From an uncultured Prevotella sp. (GTDB taxonomy: Bacteria > Bacteroidota > Bacteroidia > Bacteroidales > Bacteroidaceae), in the NCBI GenBank assembly GCA_905234265.1, contig CAJOHJ010000007.1:152304-216303 (forward strand): a DNA stretch of 64,000 nucleotides, written 5' to 3'. Position numbers and translations under genes: made by a program. The notes under the pieces were generated by a model. The model had not been told where the DNA came from. It saw nothing but the letters and a program-made list of their open reading frames with translations, and searched no databases. Of this stretch, positions 51,852 to 59,631 are shown in pieces; position 1 is the stretch's first letter; every line of letters begins with the position of its first letter.

Positions 51852-52244
51852 TTAGAATGGCAGGTCGTCGGTAGCTCCCTCGGCTGCAGGTTCTGCTGCC
51901 GGCGGGAACGGAGCTGACACGGGGGCTGCAGCAGGCTGCTGCTGTGCAAACGGAGCTGCGGCAGGAGCGGCAATACCACGCGTGACATTGTATGCGCGGA
52001 TTTCGTTGAACCAGCGGCCATTGTATTCATGAGCGTCAATGTCGAAGGAAACTGTCACGTCCTCACCAGACTGGAGGTTAAACTGCTTGATGCGGTCTTC
52101 GCCGAATATGCGGAACACACATTTGCGTGGGTACTGTCCGGGAACCTCTATGACATATTCCTGCGACATCCACGGATTGCCCGTACGCTGTGACACACCA
52201 CTGTTTGCCGGCAATACGGCAATGATTTTACCTGTTAAATCCAT
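51852..52244 (-). CDS. DUF3127 protein (OB-fold, SSB-like)
   Basis: A 130-residue protein. Residues 1-~88 match DUF3127, an OB-fold-like domain (MDLTGKIIAVLP, QEYVIEVPGQYPRKCVFRIF, NGRWFNEIRAYNV). The remaining ~40 residues are a flexible Ala/Pro/Gln tail ending in an acidic-hydrophobic tip, TDDLPF, which strikingly resembles the DDDIPF tip by which SSB recruits partner proteins. The family is restricted to Bacteroidetes and uncharacterised; a single-strand nucleic-acid-binding role is inferred. ATG 52244 is used, not the long upstream frame. It is divergent to dnaN. Confidence 0.85.
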   Translation of the reverse strand: MDLTGKIIAVLPANSGVSQRTGNPWMSQEYVIEVPGQYPRKCVFRIFGEDRIKQFNLQSGEDVTVSFDIDAHEYNGRWFNEIRAYNVTRGIAAPAAAPFAQQQPAAAPVSAPFPPAAEPAAEGATDDLPF

Positions 52245-52289
52245 AGTATTGTTGTTGTTTATCTGTTTGTTGTTTGATTTTTCAGGCAG

Positions 52290-52297
52290 CGAAATTA
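52290..52297 (-). promoter_or_regulatory. Possible -7 element for the DUF3127 gene
   Basis: TAATTTCG on the minus strand, one mismatch from TAnnTTTG, with an ATTG at about 21 nt further upstream. Predicted leader about 39 nt. Confidence 0.35.
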
Positions 52298-52337
52298 CTG
52301 AAAATAATTTTAAAAACACAATTTTTAGTGAAATATT

Positions 52338-52369
52338 TTTGCTTTTGAACAAATGTTTTATTATTTTTG
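52338..52369 (+). promoter_or_regulatory. Promoter of dnaN
   Basis: TTTG (52338-52341), exactly 20 nt, TATTTTTG (52362-52369). The leader to ATG 52408 is about 32 nt. Confidence 0.65.
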
Positions 52370-52407
52370 TAGTCAGTTTGAAAAAATAAATAATAACATA
52401 CAGACTC

Positions 52408-53532
52408 ATGAGATTTACAGTATCAAGTACTGCACTTAGCAGTAAGCTCGGCAATCTTTCAAAGGTTATAAACAGCAAGAATGCCATGCCTATATTGGCA
52501 GATTTCCTTTTCGACATCAATGACAATGTCCTAAACCTCACAGCTTCTGACAGCGAAAATGTCATGAAGACGCATTTGGAACTGACTGAAAGTGACGGCA
52601 ACGTCAGTTTCGCCGTCGGCAATCACGACATTCTGGAGGCTGTCAAGGGCTTCTCTGAGCAGCCGATAACATTTGATGTCGACCTGCAGGCAAACATCGT
52701 GAAGATTTCTTATCAGAATGGCTTGTTCACGCTGCCGATTGACAATGCAGCAGAATATCCGCAGGCTTTGTCCGTAGGAGAGAATGCAAGCAGGATTGCC
52801 ATGCCAAGCAGCCTCCTGGCAGACAACATCGGACGCTCTTTGTTTGCTACGGCTCAAGATGAGCTGCGCCCTGTAATGAACGGTATTTATTTCGACTTGC
52901 TGCAGGACTGCCTGGCAATAGTCGCCAGTGACGGACACAAGCTCGTACGCAACAAAATCGTCACTATAAGCAGTGAGACTCCGGCATCGTTTATTCTTCC
53001 AAAGAAGCCGGCATCGCTTCTCAAGGCTACTCTTGCACACGATGACTCTGAAGTGGTTATACGCTTCGATGAAAGAAATGCACAGATTGTCTTTGGAGAC
53101 GGCGAACTGACCTGCAGGCTCATTGAAGGCCGCTATCCCAATTACAATTCTGTAATTCCGCAGAACAATCCCAACGAACTGAGAGTCGACCGCCCCACCC
53201 TGCTTGCTGCTTTACGCCGCGTACAGCCGTTCGCCAATGACTCAAGCAATCTCATCCGCTTCAGCGTCGACAATGGCTCGCTGCAACTGAATGCGGAAGA
53301 CTTTGACTTCTCCAAGAAGGCTACAGAGCGCATGATCTGCGAATATAATGGCCAGCCCATGAATATCGGCTTTAAAGGTTCTTCGTTCATTGAAATACTG
53401 AACAACTTTGACAGCCCTGAGGTAATCATACAGCTCGCCGACCCGAGCCGCGCAGGCCTGGTGCTGCCTTCTGAAATGCCGGAAGGGCAGGAGGTGCTGA
53501 TGCTTATGATGCCAATGCTGATTAATGACTAA
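52408..53532 (+). CDS. dnaN: DNA polymerase III sliding clamp (beta)
   Basis: A 374-residue beta clamp with three tandem clamp domains (about 1-125, 126-250, 251-374). Family hallmarks include the first-strand MRFTVSSTALSSKLGNLSKV, NGIYFDLLQDCLAIVASDGHKL in domain 2, and the C-terminal cleft residues (VLPSEMPEGQEVLMLMMPM). It tethers DNA polymerase III to DNA and is the docking site for many repair proteins. It is not next to dnaA here. An exonuclease gene and coaBC follow on the same strand. Confidence 0.96.
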   Translation: MRFTVSSTALSSKLGNLSKVINSKNAMPILADFLFDINDNVLNLTASDSENVMKTHLELTESDGNVSFAVGNHDILEAVKGFSEQPITFDVDLQANIVKISYQNGLFTLPIDNAAEYPQALSVGENASRIAMPSSLLADNIGRSLFATAQDELRPVMNGIYFDLLQDCLAIVASDGHKLVRNKIVTISSETPASFILPKKPASLLKATLAHDDSEVVIRFDERNAQIVFGDGELTCRLIEGRYPNYNSVIPQNNPNELRVDRPTLLAALRRVQPFANDSSNLIRFSVDNGSLQLNAEDFDFSKKATERMICEYNGQPMNIGFKGSSFIEILNNFDSPEVIIQLADPSRAGLVLPSEMPEGQEVLMLMMPMLIND

Positions 53533-53550
53533 TGTAAGCACCCTGCATAA

Positions 53551-54363
53551 ATGAAACTGAACCTGCAAAAGCCTCTCATTGTTTTTGATCTGGAAACGAC
53601 AGGCCTTGACCTTGTTAAGGACCGTATTATACAGATATCTTATATTAAGGTGTTCCCAAATGGGCTTGAAGAGAGAGGCAATGAGACGATAAACCCTGAA
53701 CGTGCTATTCCTGAGGAGGTTAGCCAGCTGACGGGCATAACAAACGAAACTGTCAAGGACAAGCCGACATTCAAGCAGTTGGCAAAGAAGCTGGAGTCTG
53801 TCTTTACGGGCTGTGACTTTGCCGGCTTTAACTCCAACCATTTTGATATTCCGATGCTTGCAGAAGAGTTCTTGCGTGCAGGAATTGACTTCGACTTCTC
53901 AAAAAGCCAGTTGATAGATGCATGCGTGATATTCAAGAAGATGGAGCGCAGAAATCTGGCTGCTGCATATAAGTTCTATTGCGGCAGGAACATGGAGGAG
54001 GATTTTGAAGCCCACCGTGCTGACCAGGACACTGAGGCCACTTATAGGGTCATCATGGGACAGTTGGACAAATATGCCCCCGGAGCCAACGAAGACAAGG
54101 ACAAGGTGCTGGAGAATAATGTCAATGCCCTCGCAGAATGCTCAAAGCAAAATGACAATGTCGACTTTGCAGGGAGAATTGTCTGGGCTGAAGTGAAAGG
54201 AAAGCGTGTGGAGGTTTTCAACTTCGGCAAGCATAAAGGTGTTCCTGTTGCAGAAGTCCTGCGTTTCGATCCTGGATATTACAGCTGGATATTGTCAGGC
54301 GATTTTACTTATAACACAAAACAAGTCTTGACTCGCATTCGCCTGCGTGAAGCGCAGCGATGA
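53551..54363 (+). CDS. 3'-5' exonuclease, DnaQ/epsilon-like
   Basis: A 270-residue protein. The N-terminal ~180 residues are a DEDDh exonuclease: FDLETTGLDL (Exo I), FAGFNSNHFDIPML (Exo II) and AHRADQDTEAT (Exo III, with the His and Asp). The C-terminal ~50 residues (FNFGKHKGVPVAEVL...PGYYSWIL) form a small domain of a type found after such exonucleases in Bacteroidetes. It lies 18 nt after dnaN, suggesting a proofreading or clamp-associated role; whether it is the replicative epsilon cannot be told. Confidence 0.88.
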   Translation: MKLNLQKPLIVFDLETTGLDLVKDRIIQISYIKVFPNGLEERGNETINPERAIPEEVSQLTGITNETVKDKPTFKQLAKKLESVFTGCDFAGFNSNHFDIPMLAEEFLRAGIDFDFSKSQLIDACVIFKKMERRNLAAAYKFYCGRNMEEDFEAHRADQDTEATYRVIMGQLDKYAPGANEDKDKVLENNVNALAECSKQNDNVDFAGRIVWAEVKGKRVEVFNFGKHKGVPVAEVLRFDPGYYSWILSGDFTYNTKQVLTRIRLREAQR

Positions 54364-54394
54364 CAAAGGTAGTCACAGCTCAAAGTTGTTCTGA

Positions 54395-55594
54395 ATGCTA
54401 CGCGGAAAGAAAATAGTCTTAGGCATAACCGGCTCTATAGCAGCATACAAAGCGTGTCTGATAATACGCTCGCTCGTAAAGGCCGGTGCAGAAGTACAGG
54501 TCGTCATCACACCGGCAGGAAAGGAGTTTATTACCCCAATTACGCTGTCGGCCCTAACCCAAAAGCCAGTAATCAGCGACTTCTTTGCCCAGCGTGACGG
54601 CACATGGCACTCGCATGTAGCATTGGGCCTTTGGGCGGATGCAATGCTTATTGCACCTTGTACGGCTTCGACGCTTGGAAAAATGGTAAATGGCGTTGCT
54701 GACAACATGCTCATAACCACTTATCTTTCCATGAAAGCCCCTGTATTCGTTGCACCTGCAATGGATTTGGATATGTACAGGCATTTTAGCACACAGCAGA
54801 ACTTGGAAACGCTGAAAGCACATGGTGTACATATCATAGAGCCTGCCACTGGTTTCCTTGCCAGTGGACTGGAAGGCAAGGGACGTATGGAAGAGCCGGA
54901 AAAGATTGTTGCATGCCTGTCTGACTTCTTCGAAGAAAAGGACCTGGAGGGAAAGCGCATCATGATTACTGCCGGCCCTACTTACGAGAAGATAGACCCG
55001 GTAAGGTTTATCGGAAACTATTCCAGTGGAAAGATGGGATTTGCTCTTGCTGAAGAATGTGCAAGGCGCGGTGCCTTGGTAACTCTTGTCTCAGGACCTG
55101 TGAGTTTGTCTGCCGCTCATCCGAACATTAACCGCATTGATGTTGAAAGCTGTGACGAAATGTTTGAGGCTGCAGTGCAGTGTTTTCCTAACCAGCATGC
55201 TGCAATTCTTTGTGCAGCCGTAGCAGACTACAAGCCAGCAGCCATTGCCGATAAGAAGCTGAAACGTGAGACTACTGGTGATATGTCGCTCCACCTTGTT
55301 CCTACTCATGACATTGCCAAATGCTTAGGCGAGAAGAAGAGTAAAGGCCAAGTTCTTGTGGGCTTTGCACTTGAAACAAATGACGAGGAAACAAACGCCC
55401 ATAAGAAGCTGAAATCCAAAAATCTGGACTTCATCGTCTTGAATACCCTGCGCAATGAAGGCACGTGCTTTCGTTCTGACGACAACCAGATAACAATTAT
55501 TTCCGAGGAGACGACAACCGTTTTCGAAAAGAAGAAAAAAGAAAAAGTGGCCCATGACATCATAGACCACTTGGCAAAGCGTCTTAATTCCTAA
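54395..55594 (+). CDS. coaBC: Bifunctional phosphopantothenoylcysteine decarboxylase / phosphopantothenate-cysteine ligase
   Basis: A 399-residue two-domain coenzyme A enzyme. CoaC (residues 1-~180): flavin-binding GSIAAYKAC, catalytic His in HSHVALGLWAD, and APAMDLDMY in place of the classical PxMNxxMW. At the position of E. coli Cys158 (ACGDVGPGRM) the sequence reads ASGLEGKGRM, i.e. Ser. CoaB (about 188-399): AGPTYEKIDPVRFIGNYSSGKMG and the KxKxK-like tail. Both substitutions are, as far as I recall, normal in Bacteroidetes. A strong hairpin terminator follows. Confidence 0.94.
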   Translation: MLRGKKIVLGITGSIAAYKACLIIRSLVKAGAEVQVVITPAGKEFITPITLSALTQKPVISDFFAQRDGTWHSHVALGLWADAMLIAPCTASTLGKMVNGVADNMLITTYLSMKAPVFVAPAMDLDMYRHFSTQQNLETLKAHGVHIIEPATGFLASGLEGKGRMEEPEKIVACLSDFFEEKDLEGKRIMITAGPTYEKIDPVRFIGNYSSGKMGFALAEECARRGALVTLVSGPVSLSAAHPNINRIDVESCDEMFEAAVQCFPNQHAAILCAAVADYKPAAIADKKLKRETTGDMSLHLVPTHDIAKCLGEKKSKGQVLVGFALETNDEETNAHKKLKSKNLDFIVLNTLRNEGTCFRSDDNQITIISEETTTVFEKKKKEKVAHDIIDHLAKRLNS

Positions 55595-55610
55595 GGCGCT
55601 TTTATTTTTT
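55576..55610 (+). terminator. Intrinsic terminator at the end of coaBC
   Basis: AAAGCGTCTTA (55576-55586) pairs with TAAGGCGCTTT (55592-55602), an 11-bp stem with one T-G wobble, followed by TTATTTTTT. It overlaps the last coaBC codons and sits against the convergent trpS stop. Confidence 0.8.
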
Positions 55611-56690
55611 CCTGTAGAATTCAGCCTGAGAGGCAATAAGTTCTTTGTCGTCGAAATAGTTGATTCGCATCGCTTCTCTGACTTCCTTCATTGTCTGAGC
55701 AGCAGTCTCACGGGCTTGTTCAGTACCTTTCTTGAGAATATTGTAGATCTCCGGAATGTCCTGTTCAAATTCATGACGGCGATTTCTGATGGGTTCCAAC
55801 ATTTCGTTAAGAATCTGGAAAAGGAACTTCTTGCATTTCATGTCACCTAATCCACCACGTTGGTAATGCTCCTTCAGTTCATCAAGATTGTTGTATTCTG
55901 GCAGGAATTTAGCAAAATCTTCCGTATGCGAGAAAGCATCAAGATAAGTGAAGACAGTGTTGCCCTCAACATGACCAGGGTCGTTTAGGTTAATGTGTTT
56001 AGGGTCGGTGTACATAGAGCGGACTTTCTGCCATACCGTGTCAGAATCGTCGGAAAGATATATGCAGTTACCCAGCGACTTAGACATTTTCTCCTTGCCG
56101 TCAGTGCCAGGAAGGCGACGGGCTGTCATATTCTCTGGAAGCATTATTTCCGGCTCGACAAGCACGGGTGCATAAGTAGAATTAAAACGGCGAACCAACT
56201 CTCGCGTAACTTCAAGCATCGGCTCCTGGTCTTCACCGGCAGGAACTGTTGTCGACTTGAAAAGAGTTATGTCTGCTGCCTGGGATACAGGATAGCAAAA
56301 GAAACCTAACGGGATGTTGGCTTCAAAATTGCGCATCTTTATTTCCGTTTTCACCGTAGGATTGCGCTGAATGCGAGAAACAGTCGTCAAATTCATCAGA
56401 TATGTAGTCAGCTCTGCTAACTCTGCTATCTGGCTCTGAATGAATAATGTACACTTGTTTGGGTCAAGTCCTGCAGAAAGGTAGTCAAGAGCAACTTCAA
56501 TGATGTTCTGACGGATTTTCTCTGGATTGTCGGCGTTGTCGGTCAATGCCTGCACGTCAGCCATGAAGACAAACATTTTATCATAGTCTCCTAAAGTCTG
56601 AAGTTCAACCCTCCTGCGTAAAGAACCAATATAATGACCTAAATGAAGTTTTCCTGTAGGACGATCTCCTGTGAGTATTATTTTTCCCAT
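55602..56690 (-). CDS. trpS: Tryptophanyl-tRNA synthetase
   Basis: A 362-residue class I synthetase charging tRNA-Trp. The HIGH-type motif is TGKLHLGHYIGSL and the KMSKS loop reads EKMSKSLGN. FVFMADVQALTDNA and GEDQEPMLEVTRE are the TrpRS-specific elements; GEDQEPM matches the mainly GxDQxxH region of the family. Length is in the normal range. A -7 element TAATTTTG lies 25 nt upstream. Confidence 0.95.
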   Translation of the reverse strand: MGKIILTGDRPTGKLHLGHYIGSLRRRVELQTLGDYDKMFVFMADVQALTDNADNPEKIRQNIIEVALDYLSAGLDPNKCTLFIQSQIAELAELTTYLMNLTTVSRIQRNPTVKTEIKMRNFEANIPLGFFCYPVSQAADITLFKSTTVPAGEDQEPMLEVTRELVRRFNSTYAPVLVEPEIMLPENMTARRLPGTDGKEKMSKSLGNCIYLSDDSDTVWQKVRSMYTDPKHINLNDPGHVEGNTVFTYLDAFSHTEDFAKFLPEYNNLDELKEHYQRGGLGDMKCKKFLFQILNEMLEPIRNRRHEFEQDIPEIYNILKKGTEQARETAAQTMKEVREAMRINYFDDKELIASQAEFYRKK

Positions 56691-56714
56691 TTCTATTTTA
56701 GTTTATTGTGCCTG

Positions 56715-56722
56715 CAAAATTA
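56715..56722 (-). promoter_or_regulatory. Putative -7 element for trpS
   Basis: TAATTTTG on the minus strand; leader of about 18 nt. Confidence 0.45.
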
Positions 56723-56792
56723 CTAATTAGCAGCGATATAAGCAAGCGATTTTGGAATTTTGCGGATTGTCTGGAACAAAAATTGACAAAAG

Positions 56793-57266
56793 TTATGGCT
56801 TTTTCTCCATTAACAAACTCAGAAGAGCCTGGCAGCCTGCCATTACGTCACGCCATGTTGCTTCAAAATCGCCAGTATACCAAGGGTCGGCAACATCGTC
56901 AGGGCTGTCAGTATAGTCTAACAACAAGTGTATTTTGCCTTCAGGGTCGCCACCGCAGATGTGATGCATATTCTGGAGATTGCGGTGGTCCATACCTATC
57001 AGGAGGTCAAAGTCATGATAGTCTGAGCGTGTCATCTGCCGCGCTCTTTTACCTTTGGCTGAAATGCCATGCTCTGCCAGTTTCCTTGCAGCAGGCGGAT
57101 ATACGCCGTTGCCTATTTCCTCGGCAGACGTTGCTGCGGATTCTATATGAAACTGCTTGCCTGCTCCAATTTTGTCAACCAATGATTTCATTACCATCTC
57201 TGCCATCGGACTTCTGCAGATGTTGCCGTGACAAACAAAAAGTATTTTATAAGGCGTCATAGTCAT
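56793..57266 (-). CDS. Low-molecular-weight protein tyrosine phosphatase
   Basis: A 157-residue phosphatase. The C-x5-R-S loop reads CHGNICRSPMAE near the N-terminus and the general-acid Asp is in the DPWY motif of VADPWYTGDFEAT. These enzymes dephosphorylate protein tyrosines, often of BY-kinases controlling polysaccharide export. Start ATG 57266 or 57260 (two Met codons apart). No kinase or capsule cluster is adjacent. Confidence 0.93.
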   Translation of the reverse strand: MTMTPYKILFVCHGNICRSPMAEMVMKSLVDKIGAGKQFHIESAATSAEEIGNGVYPPAARKLAEHGISAKGKRARQMTRSDYHDFDLLIGMDHRNLQNMHHICGGDPEGKIHLLLDYTDSPDDVADPWYTGDFEATWRDVMAGCQALLSLLMEKKP

Positions 57267-57396
57267 TAGATAAATTTAATGTCTTCACACATTTAATTAT
57301 ATATATAATGTCAAATTATATTTGCCATATCAAGCTACAAAAATACTCAAAATATTTTAAGAATTAAAAAATAATTTAACTTTTTGCTTTTTGTTT

Positions 57397-57427
57397 TTTG
57401 GAAAAAGGGAAAAGTTGCATAACTTTG
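57397..57427 (+). promoter_or_regulatory. Promoter of the AAA/DUF4143 gene
   Basis: TTTG (57397-57400), 19 nt, TAACTTTG (57420-57427); leader of about 25 nt to ATG 57459. Confidence 0.65.
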
Positions 57428-57458
57428 AAAACAATACAAAGATAAATATGACTTGCTA

Positions 57459-58652
57459 ATGGATTTAGAAGCTTTCTTCCGTACGCACAGGTACTTGGTG
57501 GAGCATCAGCATGCATCAGTAAGAAGACTGCTGATGGATGAGATTGACTGGAGTCAGCGGATGATTGGCATCAAGGGTACACGCGGAATTGGTAAGACTA
57601 CTTTCCTGCTGCAGTATGCAAAGGAAAAATTTGACATCAATGACCGCCAGTGTCTTTATGTCAATATGAACAATTTCTATTTCCAAGGTCGTGGAATTGC
57701 CGACTTTGCCGGTGATTTCTGCAAGATGGGCGGGCGCACGCTACTCATTGATCAGGTCTTCAAACAGCCAAACTGGAGTTCCGAATTGCGCAAATGCTAC
57801 GATTTGTATCCTCAGCTGAAAATTGTCTTCACGGGTTCCAGTGTCATGCGCCTAAAGGAGGAAAACCCCGAATTGAACGGCATTGTGAAGTCGTATAACC
57901 TTCGTGGATTTTCGTTTAGGGAGTTCTTGAACTTGATTACTGGCAACAATTTCCCTGCCTACACATTAGAAGAAATCATACAAGATCATCAGCGCATAGT
58001 CAAGCAAATTCTTCCTTACGCTTCTCCGCGTACACACTTCCAAGACTACATCCATCATGGCTTCTATCCGTTTTTTTCAGAACACAGAAACTATTCTGAG
58101 AACTTGCTGAAAACCATGAACATGATGACTGAGGTGGACATCCTTCTTGTAAAGCAGATAGAACTAAAGTATCTGACAAAAATCAAGAAGCTCTTCTATC
58201 AAATAGCGGAGGGCGGACCGCGTGCAATCAATGTTTCAAAACTGGCACAAGACATCCAGACCAGCAGGGCCACAGTAATGAACTACGTGAAGTATCTTAC
58301 GGATGCACGCCTGCTGAACATGATTTATCCTCCCGGTGAGTATTTCCCGAAGAAGCCGTCACGTGTGATGCTGCATAATTCCAATCTTCTTTATGCTATC
58401 TACCCCATCCACGTTGAAAAGCAGACTGCGATGGAAACATTCTTTGTCAATTCCTTATGGAAAGACCACAAGGTGAACATGCTGGGCCACGAGAACTATT
58501 ACATCGTTGATGAAAAAATCAAGTTCCGTGTCTGCGACGCAACCGCCATGGGCAAGATAAAACACTTGTCAGACACAATATATGCAAGATACAACACGGA
58601 AATAGGCATTGACAACCAAATACCATTGTGGCTTTTGGGCTTCCTTTACTGA
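57459..58652 (+). CDS. AAA_14/DUF4143-type ATPase with altered Walker B
   Basis: A 397-residue protein: an N-terminal P-loop domain with Walker A GTRGIGKTTFLLQY near residue 46, sensor-like IVFTGSSV, and a C-terminal winged-helix/DUF4143-type domain (VSKLAQDIQTSRATVMNYVKYL, then LLYAI). Where the family usually has D-E in Walker B, this protein reads LLIDQV, so the catalytic Glu is Gln. Such ATPases are common in Bacteroidetes and lack a defined function. Start ATG 57459 follows a good promoter. It is flanked by hisG but has its own promoter and lies 127 nt away. Confidence 0.82.
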   Translation: MDLEAFFRTHRYLVEHQHASVRRLLMDEIDWSQRMIGIKGTRGIGKTTFLLQYAKEKFDINDRQCLYVNMNNFYFQGRGIADFAGDFCKMGGRTLLIDQVFKQPNWSSELRKCYDLYPQLKIVFTGSSVMRLKEENPELNGIVKSYNLRGFSFREFLNLITGNNFPAYTLEEIIQDHQRIVKQILPYASPRTHFQDYIHHGFYPFFSEHRNYSENLLKTMNMMTEVDILLVKQIELKYLTKIKKLFYQIAEGGPRAINVSKLAQDIQTSRATVMNYVKYLTDARLLNMIYPPGEYFPKKPSRVMLHNSNLLYAIYPIHVEKQTAMETFFVNSLWKDHKVNMLGHENYYIVDEKIKFRVCDATAMGKIKHLSDTIYARYNTEIGIDNQIPLWLLGFLY

Positions 58653-58744
58653 TGCCACATTGACAATATACTGAAACTAAATTAAAAAGTATTTGATTAT
58701 ATTAACTTTTTCTGCTAATCCTCCCTTTTTTCGATATTATTGAG

Positions 58745-58752
58745 TACTTTTG
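58745..58752 (+). promoter_or_regulatory. Putative -7 element for hisGDC
   Basis: TACTTTTG, with ATG 58780 28 nt downstream. No attenuator-like hairpin or His-codon leader peptide is visible in the short leader. Confidence 0.5.
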
Positions 58753-58779
58753 CAGCCACAAACTAAATTAGGAACAAAT

Positions 58780-59631
58780 ATGTTAAGAATAGCAGTTCAG
58801 TCAAAAGGTCGTCTTTTCGACGATACTATGAATTTACTTGCAGAGGCCGACATAAAGGTCAGTGCGTCAAAACGCACATTGCTGGTGCAGTCGAGTAATT
58901 TCCCCTTGGAAGTATTATATTTGCGCGACGATGATATTCCCCAGTCAGTAGCTTCTGGCGTTGCCGATATTGGCGTCGTCGGGGAAAATGAGTTTGTTGA
59001 GCGCAATGAAGACTGCGACATCATCTCTCGTCTGGGCTTTTCCAAATGCAGGCTGTCGCTGGCAATTCCAAAGGAGATAAACTATACTGGCGCAAAGTGG
59101 TTCGAGGGCAAGAAGATAGCAACCTCCTACCCTAACATTCTGAAAAACTACATGCAGCAGCAGAATGTCAACTGCGACATTCATGTGATTACGGGCAGCG
59201 TAGAAATCAGTCCGGGCATTGGTCTTGCCGACGGAATTTTTGACATTGTGTCCTCTGGCTCGACACTAGTTTCTAACAATCTGCGTGAGGTAGAGGTTGT
59301 CATGAACAGCGAAGCCCTTTTGATAGGCAACAAGAACCTTACTGCCGAAAAGAAGTCCATCCTTGAGGAAATCCTTTTCCGGTTCAAGGCTGTGAAGGAC
59401 GCCGAGGACAAAAAGTATGTCCGCATGAATGCTCCCAAGGCCCGGCTTCAGGACATTATCAATGTTCTGCCTGGCCTGAAAAGCCCGACAGTCATTCCCC
59501 TTGCCGACGATGATTGGTGTTCCGTACATACCGTGTTAGACCAGAAGCGCTTTTGGGAAATCATCGGAAAACTGAAAGAGATGGGGGCACAAGGCATATT
59601 AGTTACGCCAATCGAAAAAATGATTTTATGA
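58780..59631 (+). CDS. hisG: ATP phosphoribosyltransferase, long form
   Basis: A 283-residue HisG that condenses ATP with PRPP, the first and feedback-regulated step of histidine synthesis. The N-terminus (LRIAVQSKGRLFDDT), the PRPP loop region DIVSSGSTLVSNNL and the C-terminal ACT-like regulatory domain (about 205-283, ending GILVTPIEKMIL) define the long, self-sufficient form that needs no HisZ. ATG 58780 follows the family start; the stop overlaps hisD by 4 nt. Confidence 0.96.
   Translation: MLRIAVQSKGRLFDDTMNLLAEADIKVSASKRTLLVQSSNFPLEVLYLRDDDIPQSVASGVADIGVVGENEFVERNEDCDIISRLGFSKCRLSLAIPKEINYTGAKWFEGKKIATSYPNILKNYMQQQNVNCDIHVITGSVEISPGIGLADGIFDIVSSGSTLVSNNLREVEVVMNSEALLIGNKNLTAEKKSILEEILFRFKAVKDAEDKKYVRMNAPKARLQDIINVLPGLKSPTVIPLADDDWCSVHTVLDQKRFWEIIGKLKEMGAQGILVTPIEKMIL

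Noticed and set aside
51852..52622. 256-codon version of the DUF3127 gene
   Set aside because: The extra N-terminal ~126 codons lie antisense to the dnaN start and its promoter; DUF3127 begins at ATG 52244.
58750..58779. Longer hisG start at CTG/TTG-type codon in the promoter region
   Set aside because: It overlaps the -7 box; the family N-terminus is at ATG 58780.
58653..58779. Histidine attenuator or T-box upstream of hisG
   Set aside because: The interval is short, AT-rich, with no His-codon run, no T-box motif and no alternative hairpins.
59514..59627. Longer hisD frame extending into hisG
   Set aside because: The upstream codons are the out-of-frame 3' end of hisG; the ATGA overlap at 59628 is the natural start.
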